Positions 37,694-47,713 of a stretch of DNA of 64,000 bases are shown piece by piece. The DNA is from Rhodoferax sp. (lineage in GTDB: Bacteria > Pseudomonadota > Gammaproteobacteria > Burkholderiales > Burkholderiaceae_C). The stretch spans positions 1-64,000 of the forward strand of contig JARLJI010000113.1 in the NCBI GenBank assembly GCA_031291295.1. The letters run 5' to 3'. The notes under the pieces are model-generated. The model saw only the letters and a list, made by a program, of their open reading frames with translations, did no database searches and was not told the origin of the DNA. Position 1 is the stretch's first letter, and each line of letters starts with the position of its first letter. Position numbers and translations under genes: made by a program.

Positions 37694-39472
37694 ATGCAAA
37701 AGATCGAAGTTCCCGTCCTCATCATCGGCGGAGGCGGCTGCGGTCTGGCTTCCTCGCTGTTCCTGTCCCGCCAAGGCATCCGCAGCTTGCTAGTTGAGCG
37801 CCATCCTGCGCCCGGCCGCCTGCCCAAGGCCCGCTACATCAGCCAGCGCACGATGGAATTGCTGCGCCAGTTCGACGCCGCCGACGCGGTCTACGCCAAG
37901 TCGATGCCGCTCGCGCACATCTCGCACATCCGATGGTGCACCACGCTGGCCGGCGACGGCGAACTGGACCGCCGCACCTTCTACCGCATCGAGTCCTTCG
38001 GCGGCGGCTCGCTCACCCACTACGCCAGGGACAGCCCCTGCGAATCGACATTGTTCCCTCAGGTGCGGATGGAGCCTCTCCTGCGCGACATGGCCTCGGC
38101 GCAGGACGAAGCCCAGGTGCTCTACAACCACCAACTCGTGTCCTTCGAGCAGGACGAGAGCGGCATCGCGGCCGTGGTGCAGGAGCGCGACACCGAAAAG
38201 CTGATCCACGTGCGCGCCCGCTACATGATCGGCGCCGACGGCGGCAAAACCGTGGGACCGGCGCTCGGGGCGAAGATCGAGGGGCAGACCGACCTGGCGC
38301 ACATGGTCACGGTGTACTTCCGCGCCGACCTGTCGCAATACTGGGACGACGACTACTCCATGACCACCTGGTTCGTGAATCCCCAGGGCGGTTCCTGGGC
38401 CAGCGGCGTGTTGGGCCAGCTCGGCCCGACGAGGTTCGGCCGCCATTCGGAAGAATGGATGTTCCACTTCAGCTTCCGCCCGGACGATCCGTCGCGCTTC
38501 GAGGAAGCCTCCCTGCTGCCGCGCATGCGCGAGCTGCTGAAGATTCCCGACCTCACGCCCGACATCATTGGCATCGGCCACTGGACGGTGGAAGGCGTCC
38601 TGGTGGACCGCTACCGCTGGGGCCGCGTGCTGCTGGCCGGTGACGCGGCACACCGCCATCCGCCCACGACCGGGCTGGGGCTGAACTCCGCCATCCAGGA
38701 CGCGCACAACCTCGCCTGGAAATTGGCCGCCGTGATCAAGGGGCAGGCGCACGACAGCCTGCTGGACAGCTACGAGGCCGAACGCCGGCCGGTGGCGGCC
38801 AGCAACATCCAGTGGGCGCTGATGACCTTCCAGAACCACCAACTCACCGATGCCGGCATCGGCCTCGTGCGCGGCAATCCCGAGGCCAGCTTCGCCAATT
38901 TCCGGCGCTACTTCGCCGACAACCAGGAAGGCCGAACCCGTCGCGCCCGCCTGGCGCAGATCATGGAAGTGCAGCGCATGGAATGGCAGGCCCATGACAT
39001 CGAGCTGGGCTATCACTACGATGTGGGCGCGGTGATGCCCGACGGCACGCCCACACCCGGGCGCGACCCGCTGGGCCAGACCTACGTGCCCACCACGCGG
39101 CCCGGCCACCGGTTGCCGCATGCGTGGGTGGAGCGCGATGGGAAAATGATCTCCACGCTGGACCTGGTGCGGCCCGGCACCTTCCTGCTCATCGTTGGCC
39201 GCAACAAGTCGAACTGGACCGAGGCGGCTGCCGAAGTCGCACACGCCAGCGGCGTCACCATCGACGTGGTGGAGATTTCCGAAGCAGGCCAAGTGCGTGA
39301 CACCGACAGCACGTGGCGCAATCTGCGCGAAGTGTCGTCAGACGGCGCGATCCTGGTGCGGCCGGACCAGCACGTAGGCTGGCGCTCGGTAGGTGCCCAC
39401 GCGAAGCCGCCGCAGGTGCTGGCGACAGCGCTGGGACGGATCCTGCAGCGGGATCTGATCAACGCGAGCTGA
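37694..39472 (+). CDS. FAD-dependent aromatic-ring monooxygenase (PheA/TfdB-like)
   Basis: VPVLIIGGGGCGLASSLFLSRQGIRSLLVERH; GRVLLAGDAAHRHPPTTGLGLNSAIQDAHNLAWKL. Confidence 0.9.
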   Translation: MQKIEVPVLIIGGGGCGLASSLFLSRQGIRSLLVERHPAPGRLPKARYISQRTMELLRQFDAADAVYAKSMPLAHISHIRWCTTLAGDGELDRRTFYRIESFGGGSLTHYARDSPCESTLFPQVRMEPLLRDMASAQDEAQVLYNHQLVSFEQDESGIAAVVQERDTEKLIHVRARYMIGADGGKTVGPALGAKIEGQTDLAHMVTVYFRADLSQYWDDDYSMTTWFVNPQGGSWASGVLGQLGPTRFGRHSEEWMFHFSFRPDDPSRFEEASLLPRMRELLKIPDLTPDIIGIGHWTVEGVLVDRYRWGRVLLAGDAAHRHPPTTGLGLNSAIQDAHNLAWKLAAVIKGQAHDSLLDSYEAERRPVAASNIQWALMTFQNHQLTDAGIGLVRGNPEASFANFRRYFADNQEGRTRRARLAQIMEVQRMEWQAHDIELGYHYDVGAVMPDGTPTPGRDPLGQTYVPTTRPGHRLPHAWVERDGKMISTLDLVRPGTFLLIVGRNKSNWTEAAAEVAHASGVTIDVVEISEAGQVRDTDSTWRNLREVSSDGAILVRPDQHVGWRSVGAHAKPPQVLATALGRILQRDLINAS

Positions 39473-39770
39473 AGTTCGACTCAGCCTGGCGCTCGCGCCA
39501 AACAGACGCCGACGAGGTTAGGCGTCATTCCACCAGCGGGTTCTACAAATAGCCTGGGTGTGCGCCCAGCCAGCGCAGCCAGGACGATTTGCGCTTCACA
39601 AGGCTCCTTCTAGAGAGCTTTGAGCTGAGCCGATCGAACCTGCGGCAACCCGTGCGGGCGGCATGGCGACCTGCGCGCTTGTGATGCGGCTCAGGGGAAT
39701 GTATGCGTGTGTCGCCCCGGCACAAGGCCCGGACAAGCCCGAATGATCCCGTCGACGGTAGCGCACCCGC

Positions 39771-40487
39771 TCAGGCGATAGCGCCAGCCCGCCCGAAGTA
39801 GTGATCGGCGATCACCGGATCACTAGCCAACTCGCCCGCGTCGCCTTCGTGCACGACGCGGCCCTGCTCCAGCACCGCTGCGCGGTGCGCCGTCTGCAGC
39901 GCCAGCTTCGCATTCTGCTCAACCAGCAGGATTGTGAGTCCCTCGCGGTTGAGACGCTGCAGCGCGTTGAACACTTCCTTCACGATCACGGGCGCGAGGC
40001 CCAGACTGGGCTCGTCCAGCAGCAGCACCTTGGGCCGGCCCATCAGCGCGCGACCGATGGCCAGCATCTGCTGCTGGCCGCCGGACAGCGAACCCGACAT
40101 CTGGTGGCAGCGATCGGCCAACACCGGAAAGAGTGCATGCACGCGCTCCAGGTCGGCCGCGTCGCTTCCGCGCACGCCGGCGGCCTGGCGCCCCAGCTCG
40201 AGGTTCTCCGCCACCGACAGGGGTGCGATCACGCGCCGACCTTCCGGTACCTGGATAATGCCGGCGCGCGCGCGCTTGTGCGCGGGCATCTTGCCCAGCG
40301 ACCGGCCCTCGAAGAAGATTTCGCCGCTGCAAGGCACGATACCCGACAGCGCATTGACCAGGCTCGACTTGCCCGCGCCGTTGGGGCCGATGAGTGCGAA
40401 GATCTCACCTTTCTTCACCGTCAGGCTGACGCCGCGCAGCGCCTGAATGCCGCGGTAGTGCAGGTCGAGGCTGCGTATTTCCAGCAT
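39771..40487 (-). CDS. livF: LivF-like ABC ATPase
   Basis: GPNGAGKSSLVNALSG; LSGGQQQMLAIGRALMGRPKVLLLDEPSLGLAP. Confidence 0.92.
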   Translation of the reverse strand: MLEIRSLDLHYRGIQALRGVSLTVKKGEIFALIGPNGAGKSSLVNALSGIVPCSGEIFFEGRSLGKMPAHKRARAGIIQVPEGRRVIAPLSVAENLELGRQAAGVRGSDAADLERVHALFPVLADRCHQMSGSLSGGQQQMLAIGRALMGRPKVLLLDEPSLGLAPVIVKEVFNALQRLNREGLTILLVEQNAKLALQTAHRAAVLEQGRVVHEGDAGELASDPVIADHYFGRAGAIA

Positions 40488-40490
40488 TAG

Positions 40491-41249
40491 TCAGGCTCCC
40501 AGGTAGGCATCGACGACGACGGGATTTCGGCCCACGGCTTCAGGTTCGCCCTCGGCGATCAGCCGGCCGGATGCCACCACGTACAAGTGGGAGCATAGCG
40601 ACATCACGAAGCGCATGTTGTGTTCGATCAGCAGCACCGCCACGCCGTCGGCCGCGACGCTGCGAAAAATGCCGGCAAGGCTTTCGGCCTCGGCATCGTT
40701 CATGCCAGCGACCGGCTCGTCCAGCAGCAGCAAGCGCGGCCGCATCGCCAGCGCCCGCATCATCTCGATGCGCCGCTGATGGCCGTAAGACAGTCCGCCA
40801 GCGCGGTATTGCGCCAACGCCGCCATGCCGAAGCGCTCCAGCAACTGCATGGCATCGCCCTTCAGGCGCGCCGTCTCGGCGCGCGCGGATGGCAGGCCCA
40901 ACAGGTTCGCCCACAGGCTCGATTGCTCATGCCGGTGGAAGCCCGCGAGCACGTTGCCGAGCACGCTCGCATCCGGCACCAGACGAATATTCTGGAAGGT
41001 GCGGGCCACGCCGGCCCGCGCCAGTTCGGGCGCCTCAGCGCGCGAGACGTCCTTGCCGTCCAGCAGCACCCGGCCCGACGTGAGGTGCAGCAACCCCGTG
41101 ATGAGGTTGACCACGGTGGTCTTACCGGCGCCATTGGGGCCGATAAGGCCGGTGATCTGCCCGGCCGGAACGGACAGGCTGAGGCCGTCGACGGCGGGCA
41201 CGCCGCCGAAATGGCGTGCCACGTTTTCCAGAACCAGGGTGGCGCTCAT
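40491..41249 (-). CDS. livG: LivG-like ABC ATPase
   Basis: GPNGAGKTTVVNLITG; YGHQRRIEMMRALAMRPRLLLLDEPVAGMN. Confidence 0.92.
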   Translation of the reverse strand: MSATLVLENVARHFGGVPAVDGLSLSVPAGQITGLIGPNGAGKTTVVNLITGLLHLTSGRVLLDGKDVSRAEAPELARAGVARTFQNIRLVPDASVLGNVLAGFHRHEQSSLWANLLGLPSARAETARLKGDAMQLLERFGMAALAQYRAGGLSYGHQRRIEMMRALAMRPRLLLLDEPVAGMNDAEAESLAGIFRSVAADGVAVLLIEHNMRFVMSLCSHLYVVASGRLIAEGEPEAVGRNPVVVDAYLGA

Positions 41250-42196
41250 GGCCGCACTCCCGCCTGGTTGCCGGACACCGGCAGGCCTGGCTTAGGGATG
41301 GAGGGTGGTTCAGGCGGTGTCGAAGTTTCCGCCAACGCGCGGGCCGCCGCTCGCCTCAGCCGCCGGTCGCGCATGGTGGCGATGAAGGTATCGGCCACGC
41401 CGCGCGGCAGGTAGATGATCACGACCATCAACAGGACGCCCTGCACGACGTTGCGGTAGGCCGCGAACACGCGAAACAATTCTGGCAGGGACACCAGCAC
41501 GACGGCACCCACCAGCGCGCCCCACACCGTGGTGCGGCCGCCCAGCACCACCATCGCCAGAGCCGCGACCAGCAGGCCGAACCCATAGTCATTGGGTGTA
41601 ATGGCATAACTGCTGGTCGCGTGCAGCCCGCCCGCCAGGCCCGCCAGCGCGCCCGACAGGATGAAGGCGAAGCGCTGGTAGCGCGGCACGTGAATGCCCA
41701 GCGAGACGGCCACGGTTTCGTCTTCGCGGATCACGTCCATAGCGCGCCCCAGGCTGAAGCGGCCCATGGCCACCAGCACCAGCACCAGCACCACCACGAT
41801 CACGAACAGCGTGCCGGTACCCGCCACATGGGGAATGTCATTGATGCCGAGCGCCCCGTGCGTCAGGCTTTCCCAGTTCTCGGTTGCCGACAACACGATT
41901 TGCACGAAAGCCAGCGTCGCCACGGCCTGGAACACGCCACGCAGCCTCGCCAGGGGTAGCGCCAGCAGCGCGCCCGCGGCCGTGCCCAGCAGCGCGCCGG
42001 CGGCGACGGCGGCGACCGGCGGCCAGCCTGCGGCGGTGATCAGGATCGCCGTGCAGTAGGCGCCGAGCGCCGCGAAACCCGCGCTGCCCAGAGAAAAGAC
42101 GCCGGCGCGCAGCACCACGTATTGACTCATGGCCAGCATCGAATTGACCAGGATGTGGTCAAACAGCGACTGGTAGGTGTAGAAGAAGCTCATCAT
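41246..42196 (-). CDS. livM: LivM-like permease
   Basis: VFSLGSAGFAALGAYCTAIL; ATG overlap with livG. Confidence 0.88.
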   Translation of the reverse strand: MMSFFYTYQSLFDHILVNSMLAMSQYVVLRAGVFSLGSAGFAALGAYCTAILITAAGWPPVAAVAAGALLGTAAGALLALPLARLRGVFQAVATLAFVQIVLSATENWESLTHGALGINDIPHVAGTGTLFVIVVVLVLVLVAMGRFSLGRAMDVIREDETVAVSLGIHVPRYQRFAFILSGALAGLAGGLHATSSYAITPNDYGFGLLVAALAMVVLGGRTTVWGALVGAVVLVSLPELFRVFAAYRNVVQGVLLMVVIIYLPRGVADTFIATMRDRRLRRAAARALAETSTPPEPPSIPKPGLPVSGNQAGVRP

Positions 42197-43086
42197 GCCC
42201 GCTGCACCCGCATGGCTGCGGTGGGCTGGCCGAAGATGCCGGTCGGCCGCACGACGATAACGACGAACAGGGCCAGGAACACGATCGCCTCGGAAACCCC
42301 CGACGAGATGTAGGCGATGCTCAGCGTCTGCACCAGCCCGATCGCCAGCCCGGCAATCAGAGCCCCGGGAATGCTGCCCAGGCCGCCGAGAATGATGATG
42401 ACAAAGGCGCGCAACAACAGCGGCTCGCCCATCGCGAAGTGGACCGAGTTGAACACCAGGCCGATTAGCACGCCCGCCATGCCGGCCAGAGCGCCCGAAA
42501 TGAAAAACACCTGCATGTTGACCGGGCCCGGGTTGATGCCCAGCAGGCGCGACGTCTGCTCGGAATAGGCGACAGCGCGGATGCGCTGACCGAAGCCGGT
42601 ACGGTACAGGTAGAACATCAGCGCCATCACCAGCACGATCACCAGCCCGACGATCACCAGTTGCAGCAGCTGGATGCGCAAGTCAAAGACGTTGAAGACG
42701 ACCACCGGGAAGGCGCCGAACGGAAAACGCATGATGGCGGTGTTGGAAACCTGCTGCGCCAGGGCCAGCAGGATCAGGTTGGCGCCGATGGACGAAACGA
42801 TGGCGGAGAACTCGGACGCGCCGCGCCGCCGCAACGGGCGAAAAGCGAAGAGGTCCAATGCCACCGAGACCAGCCCGCCGGCCACCATGCCCGCCATCAG
42901 GGCCACCACGATCGGCGCATCCAGCACGTTGACGGCATACAGCCCCGCGAAGGCGCCCCACATGAACACGGAGCCGTGGGCCATGTTCAAAATATGGTTG
43001 ACGCCGAACAGCAGCGTGAAACCGAGCGCAAACAGGCCATAGACGCTGCCCACGACAATTCCGTTGAGTATTTGTTGCATTAGCAT
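42193..43086 (-). CDS. livH: LivH-like permease
   Basis: MLMQQILNGIVVGSVYGLFALGFTLLFGVNHILNMAHGSVFMWGAF. Confidence 0.9.
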   Translation of the reverse strand: MLMQQILNGIVVGSVYGLFALGFTLLFGVNHILNMAHGSVFMWGAFAGLYAVNVLDAPIVVALMAGMVAGGLVSVALDLFAFRPLRRRGASEFSAIVSSIGANLILLALAQQVSNTAIMRFPFGAFPVVVFNVFDLRIQLLQLVIVGLVIVLVMALMFYLYRTGFGQRIRAVAYSEQTSRLLGINPGPVNMQVFFISGALAGMAGVLIGLVFNSVHFAMGEPLLLRAFVIIILGGLGSIPGALIAGLAIGLVQTLSIAYISSGVSEAIVFLALFVVIVVRPTGIFGQPTAAMRVQRA

Positions 43087-43116
43087 AGTGGCAGGATAGG
43101 AGGCCAACGTTTTCCG

Positions 43117-43172
43117 GTCAGTCCCCCTGCCCGGGGACGGGTCTTCCCTTGTCCCGGGGCAGGGGGACTGAC
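43117..43172. promoter_or_regulatory. Two mirrored operator motifs in the divergent livH/P450 promoter
   Basis: 43117-43138 minus: GTCCCC-GGGCAG-GGGGAC-TGAC; 43151-43172 plus: GTCCCG-GGGCAG-GGGGAC-TGAC. Confidence 0.8.
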
Positions 43173-43237
43173 GGACCTGACGCCCGTGGCTAGTCTGACG
43201 GTAGCCGATACCGACCCTCGCGGCCAAGGAGATTCCA

Positions 43238-44509
43238 TTGCGACCACTTTCCACAGAAGCTTCGTCTCAGGCAGAAGGGCCCATCACCCCGGCCAGCGGC
43301 CGATTCGACCCCTTCGATCCGACCTATGTCCTTGATCCCTACCCCATCCTGGCCGGGCTACGCGCGAGCGAGCCGGTATTCTTCTCGCCGGTCGTCGGCT
43401 CCTGGGTGGTGACGCGGTTCGAAACCGTCAAGGCCGTGCTGCGCGACGCGCAGCACTACTCCGCGATGCTCGCGTCGGACCCGCTGACGCCGCTGTGCCC
43501 TCACGCCCGCTCCATTTTTGCCGACGCCGGCTTCAACGTGCCGCCACTGCTCGTCAATAATGACCCTCCTTCGCATACCCACTACCGTGCCTTCTTCGGC
43601 GCGCCGCTGCAGCGCGAGCGCATGCAGACCTTGAAGCCCTTCATCCAGGAAACAGTCGATGCCTACTTAGACCGTTTGGCGGCGGGACCCAATCCGGCGG
43701 ACCTGGTGGCGGGGCTCACATGGGACGTGCCCGCGCTAGTGCTGTTCAAGCTGCTGGGCGTACCGGCGCAGGACGTGCAGCAGGTCAAGAACTGGGCCTC
43801 AAGCCGCGTGGTGATGACCTGGGGCCGTCCGACCGAAGCTGAGCAGGTGTCGCTCTCCACGGGCGCTGTGGAGTACTACCGCTATTCCCAGGCACTGGTA
43901 CAGCAGAAATTCGAGAACCCAGCCGACGATTACCTGAGCGACCTGATCCGACTGCGCGCCGACGACGATGCCCAGGCCACGCTGCACGAGATCGCGGCCA
44001 TCGCCTTCAACCTGCTGTTCGCCGGCCACGAGACCACCTCCAGCGCCGCGGCCAACATGTTCAAGGCGCTGCTGCCGGATCGCGCCCTATGGGGCAAGGT
44101 GTGCCGCGGCGAACAAGCTGCGGCGCCCGTGGTCGATGAAGCGCTGCGGATGGATCCGCCGGTGCAAGCCTGGCGCCGCCAAGCCAAGGAGGCCGTGGTG
44201 CTGGACGGGGTCTCGATCCCGGCGGGCGGGCGCCTGCTGCTCGCGTTCGCCTCGGCCAACCACGATCCGGACCAGTTCCCATCGCCCGACGCCTTCATCC
44301 CGGGCCGGCGCAATGCGCTGCAGCAGGTCTCCTTCGGCGCGGGCACGCACTTCTGCCTGGGCGCGCCGCTGGCGCGGCTCGAACTCGAGGTGACGCTCCA
44401 GCGCGTAGCCGCTCGCCTGCCGGGGCTTGCGCTGGTGCCCGGCCAGGAATTCCCCTACACCCCGAACACGTCCTTTCGCGCCCTGCGCCGACTGATGGTG
44501 ACCTGGTAA
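43238..44509 (+). CDS. Cytochrome P450
   Basis: Heme motif SFGAGTHFCLGAPLARLELE; LLFAGHETTSSA I-helix. Confidence 0.93.
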   Translation: MRPLSTEASSQAEGPITPASGRFDPFDPTYVLDPYPILAGLRASEPVFFSPVVGSWVVTRFETVKAVLRDAQHYSAMLASDPLTPLCPHARSIFADAGFNVPPLLVNNDPPSHTHYRAFFGAPLQRERMQTLKPFIQETVDAYLDRLAAGPNPADLVAGLTWDVPALVLFKLLGVPAQDVQQVKNWASSRVVMTWGRPTEAEQVSLSTGAVEYYRYSQALVQQKFENPADDYLSDLIRLRADDDAQATLHEIAAIAFNLLFAGHETTSSAAANMFKALLPDRALWGKVCRGEQAAAPVVDEALRMDPPVQAWRRQAKEAVVLDGVSIPAGGRLLLAFASANHDPDQFPSPDAFIPGRRNALQQVSFGAGTHFCLGAPLARLELEVTLQRVAARLPGLALVPGQEFPYTPNTSFRALRRLMVTW

Positions 44510-44536
44510 CCCTTTCTATCCTCTTCGAGAACAACC

Positions 44537-44992
44537 ATGAAATTCCCACGACTGCCGGTGGACGATGAACTGGAAATCCGCTCCCTGTTCGCGCGCTACG
44601 GCCACCTGGCCGACGCCGGCGACCCGCTGTTCGTCGAACTGTTCACGCCCGACGCCACCTGGACCCGCGCCAATTCGCCGCCCGCTTCCATGGGCGGCTC
44701 GGGCCTGCCGCCTGAAACCATCCACGGCCGCGACAAGCTGGGCGCGCTGATGGTGGAGGTGATGCAAAAGAAGTTCCGCCAGCGCATGCACCACCAGTTC
44801 ACGGATTTCTACGTCGAGCCCGGCGAGACCACCGACGACGCAGCGGGGCACGCGCGCGCACTCATCACCGACTGGCGCGAGGGCCCCGGCAAGTTCGCCA
44901 TGTTCGGCAAGTACAACCTGCGCTTTCGCCGTACCGGCGAGGGCTGGCGCATCTGCGACGCCGTGGTGCGCGTGTTGCCCGACGGACTCTAA
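44537..44992 (+). CDS. SnoaL/NTF2-like nuclear transport factor 2 family protein
   Basis: DDELEIRSLFARYGHLADAGDPLFVELFTPDATW. Confidence 0.85.
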   Translation: MKFPRLPVDDELEIRSLFARYGHLADAGDPLFVELFTPDATWTRANSPPASMGGSGLPPETIHGRDKLGALMVEVMQKKFRQRMHHQFTDFYVEPGETTDDAAGHARALITDWREGPGKFAMFGKYNLRFRRTGEGWRICDAVVRVLPDGL

Positions 44993-45009
44993 CTGATTGG
45001 AAATAGACG

Positions 45010-46221
45010 ATGAATGCCGATAGCGCTACCCTGAACGTGCCTGATGCCCCCGTCACCGACGAGGACCCGTTCTCCGACGAGAACATCGCCAACCCCTACC
45101 CGCTTTTTGTGCGGCTGCGTGAACTGGCCCCGGCCGTGTTCATCCAGCCGCACGGCTACTACGCCGTGACGCGGCACGAGGAAGCCGGTATCGTCGCCAG
45201 CGACTATGCGCGATTCAGCACGGCTGCCGGCGTGGGCCTAAGCGACATTCGCAAGCCGGGCGCGTGGCGCCCCCGCAGCCCGATCACCGAGATCGACCCG
45301 CCGGAACACACGCGCGTACGCGCCGCGCTGCAGAAAATACTCTCACCGCTGGTGGTCAAGACCTGGCGCGACAAGTTCGCCCAGCGCGCCGAAGAAGTGG
45401 CCGAGCGCGTGGTGGCACAAGGCAGCATCGACGGCGTGAAGGACATCTCGGAGGCTTTCGTGCTCCAGGTCTTCCCCGAGGTACTGGGCGTCGATGTGCA
45501 GCCCGAGCGCATCAAGCAGACCGGAGAACTCAACTTCAATCAACTCGGCCCCAATAACGCCCGGCTGGCGCGCGCCATGAAGCGCACGGCGCCGCTCATG
45601 GAGTGGTACGCCCAGGTGCTGCAGCGGGAGCACATGCTGCCCGGCGGTTTCGGCGAGAAGATCTACCTGGCCGAGGACGCCGGCGACTTTGATCCCGGCA
45701 CGGCAGCACCTCACGTGCGCACTTTCTTTCGCGCCGGTGTCGACACTACCATGGCCGGCATCGGTTCGACGCTCAAGCTGCTTGCTGAGAACCCGGACCA
45801 GTTCGCGCTGGTCAAGGCCGACCCCGCCAGGATCAAAGGCGCTTTCGAAGAGGCGCTGCGCCTTGAATCACCGGCGCAGGTGATGTTCCGCACCACCACC
45901 GCCGACGTCGAACTGGGCGGCGTCAGGCTGCGCGCCGACACCAAGGTGGGCTACCACATAGGCGCCGCCAACCGCGACCCGCGCCAGTGGCCAGAGCCCG
46001 ACCGCTTCGACGTGACGCGGCAGACCACGGGCATTCACCGGTCGTTTGGCGTCGGCGCACACGTGTGCATCGGCCAGATGATCGCGCGGCTGGAGGCCGA
46101 GAGCATCCTGGGCGCGATCATCCATCGCGTGAGCGCTATCGAGCCCGCGGGTGCCGCCCAATGGCGGCTCGTGAACACGCTGCGCACGCTGGACACGCTC
46201 CCGCTGCGGCTGGTTCGTTAG
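45010..46221 (+). CDS. Cytochrome P450 (same clade as 25940)
   Basis: SFGVGAHVCIGQMIARLEAES; GLSDIRKPGAWRPRSPITEIDPPEHTRVR. Confidence 0.93.
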   Translation: MNADSATLNVPDAPVTDEDPFSDENIANPYPLFVRLRELAPAVFIQPHGYYAVTRHEEAGIVASDYARFSTAAGVGLSDIRKPGAWRPRSPITEIDPPEHTRVRAALQKILSPLVVKTWRDKFAQRAEEVAERVVAQGSIDGVKDISEAFVLQVFPEVLGVDVQPERIKQTGELNFNQLGPNNARLARAMKRTAPLMEWYAQVLQREHMLPGGFGEKIYLAEDAGDFDPGTAAPHVRTFFRAGVDTTMAGIGSTLKLLAENPDQFALVKADPARIKGAFEEALRLESPAQVMFRTTTADVELGGVRLRADTKVGYHIGAANRDPRQWPEPDRFDVTRQTTGIHRSFGVGAHVCIGQMIARLEAESILGAIIHRVSAIEPAGAAQWRLVNTLRTLDTLPLRLVR

Positions 46222-46228
46222 GGCCACC

Positions 46229-46894
46229 GTGTACTTCGAGCTGATCCAGGGCGATCTGGCCGACGCAGCCGTCCCGACCGGCCTGCTGGGGCGGCTGGCC
46301 GAGCGGCCCGCCGGGCTCGTGGGGGCATGGCAGGCCACCGCGGGCGCCGGGCTTCCGCGCCTCGTTCTGCTGCATTTCTGGAACCAGCTGGATGACCGAA
46401 GCGCGGCCTTCGCTGCCGGTTCGCACCCGCTGGCCGGCACGCCCTGCGACGGCGCACTGCTCAGACACGAGGTAGCGGTGCTGGGCCCCAGCATCGCATG
46501 GCGGATGGCGCGCCGCGAGACGGCGCCGTTGCCCCCCGGCGGCTTGTACGAATTGCGGATCCAGCAGGTCCTCAACGGCCACTCGACGGAAGCGGCGAAG
46601 GTCACGGGCGAATCCACCCTGCCCCTGCTGCAGTCCCTGGGCGGGCAAGTCCTGGGCGTCTTCGATCTGCTCCTAGGCAGCCATCGCACGCGCATGGTCA
46701 TATTCATCGCCTGGCCTTCCCTGGAGACGCAGCAGTATGCGTGGGCGCGCCTCGACGTTGAGCCGCGTTTCTGGCGCCGCCGCGACGAGGAACGTATCCG
46801 GCTGCGTCGCCCGTTGTTCGGCGCGCAGGAATGCCATCTGCTCACGGCGCTGCCGGGCTGCGAGCCGCGGCCGGATTTCGGTGTGACCCCATGA
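46229..46894 (+). CDS. NIPSNAP-family-like protein
   Basis: GGLYELRIQQVLNGHSTEAAKV; NIPSNAP-like C-terminal half; ATGA overlap with next gene. Confidence 0.7.
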   Translation: MYFELIQGDLADAAVPTGLLGRLAERPAGLVGAWQATAGAGLPRLVLLHFWNQLDDRSAAFAAGSHPLAGTPCDGALLRHEVAVLGPSIAWRMARRETAPLPPGGLYELRIQQVLNGHSTEAAKVTGESTLPLLQSLGGQVLGVFDLLLGSHRTRMVIFIAWPSLETQQYAWARLDVEPRFWRRRDEERIRLRRPLFGAQECHLLTALPGCEPRPDFGVTP

Positions 46895-47604
46895 ACACCA
46901 ACGCCCCAGGATTCTGGGAACTTCGCCTGTACGAGATGCTGCCCCGACGCCTTCCCGACATGCACCATCAGTTCGCGCACGAGGTCCCGCCGCTATTTGC
47001 GCGAGCAGGGGTGCCGGCACCGCTGGCTTTCTGGGATTGCTTTGCCGGGCCGATGACGGCCATGCTCGCGTACCTGCTGCGCTGGAACAGCCTGGACGAG
47101 CGCATGGCGGCCTGGGGACGCTTCTATGGCGACCCACAGTGGTGGCGCCAGTACGAAGACGCGCACGGCGGCGAACAGATGCTGGAGCGCTCGCACGTGC
47201 TGTTGATGCGTGCGTCGCCGGCGTGGCAGCCGGACCATGACGATTCGCCCGTGCCGGCCAGCCTGCACGAACTGCGCATGGTCGAGCTCGCGCCGCAAGC
47301 TGCCGACTCCGCCCATGGGGCGCTCGCCACGGTAGACCTGGCCTGTGTGGCCCGGCATGGCGCGCGCGTCCTGGGCCTGTTCGACATGGTGGTGGGCCCG
47401 CGCCTGCCTCAAGCCGCGGTGTTCCTGGCATGGCCCGATGCGGCGGAGCGCGAGGCTGCCTGGATGGCCCATGCGCGTGACGAAGCGGTCGCAGCCGCCC
47501 GCGCGGCCGAACGCGCCGCGCATGGCGTGCCCTTGGTGGGCCGCACCGATTCTTTCCTGCTGCGGCCTTCCACCTATGGGCCGCCGCGAGGAGTTCCCTG
47601 GTAG
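46891..47604 (+). CDS. NIPSNAP-family protein
   Basis: FWELRLYEMLPRRLPDMHHQFAHEVPPLFARAG. Confidence 0.8.
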   Translation: MNTNAPGFWELRLYEMLPRRLPDMHHQFAHEVPPLFARAGVPAPLAFWDCFAGPMTAMLAYLLRWNSLDERMAAWGRFYGDPQWWRQYEDAHGGEQMLERSHVLLMRASPAWQPDHDDSPVPASLHELRMVELAPQAADSAHGALATVDLACVARHGARVLGLFDMVVGPRLPQAAVFLAWPDAAEREAAWMAHARDEAVAAARAAERAAHGVPLVGRTDSFLLRPSTYGPPRGVPW

Positions 47605-47612
47605 CACGCACG

Positions 47613-47634
47613 GTCCCCGGAGAAGGGGACAGAC
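47613..47634 (+). promoter_or_regulatory. Operator motif GTCCCC-GGAGAA-GGGGAC-AGAC
   Basis: Exact palindromic halves, 79 bp before the LivK ATG. Confidence 0.7.
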
Positions 47635-47713
47635 GCGCTGAAAGGCGCTCTGGATACTGATCGCGCAATTCAAGTCCGTCGCAGTTCACCCACTCATTAC
47701 TCAGGAGACATCC

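Noticed and set aside
37790-39292. 500-aa minus-strand ORF
   Set aside because: Antisense to the FAD monooxygenase; spurious high-GC ORF.
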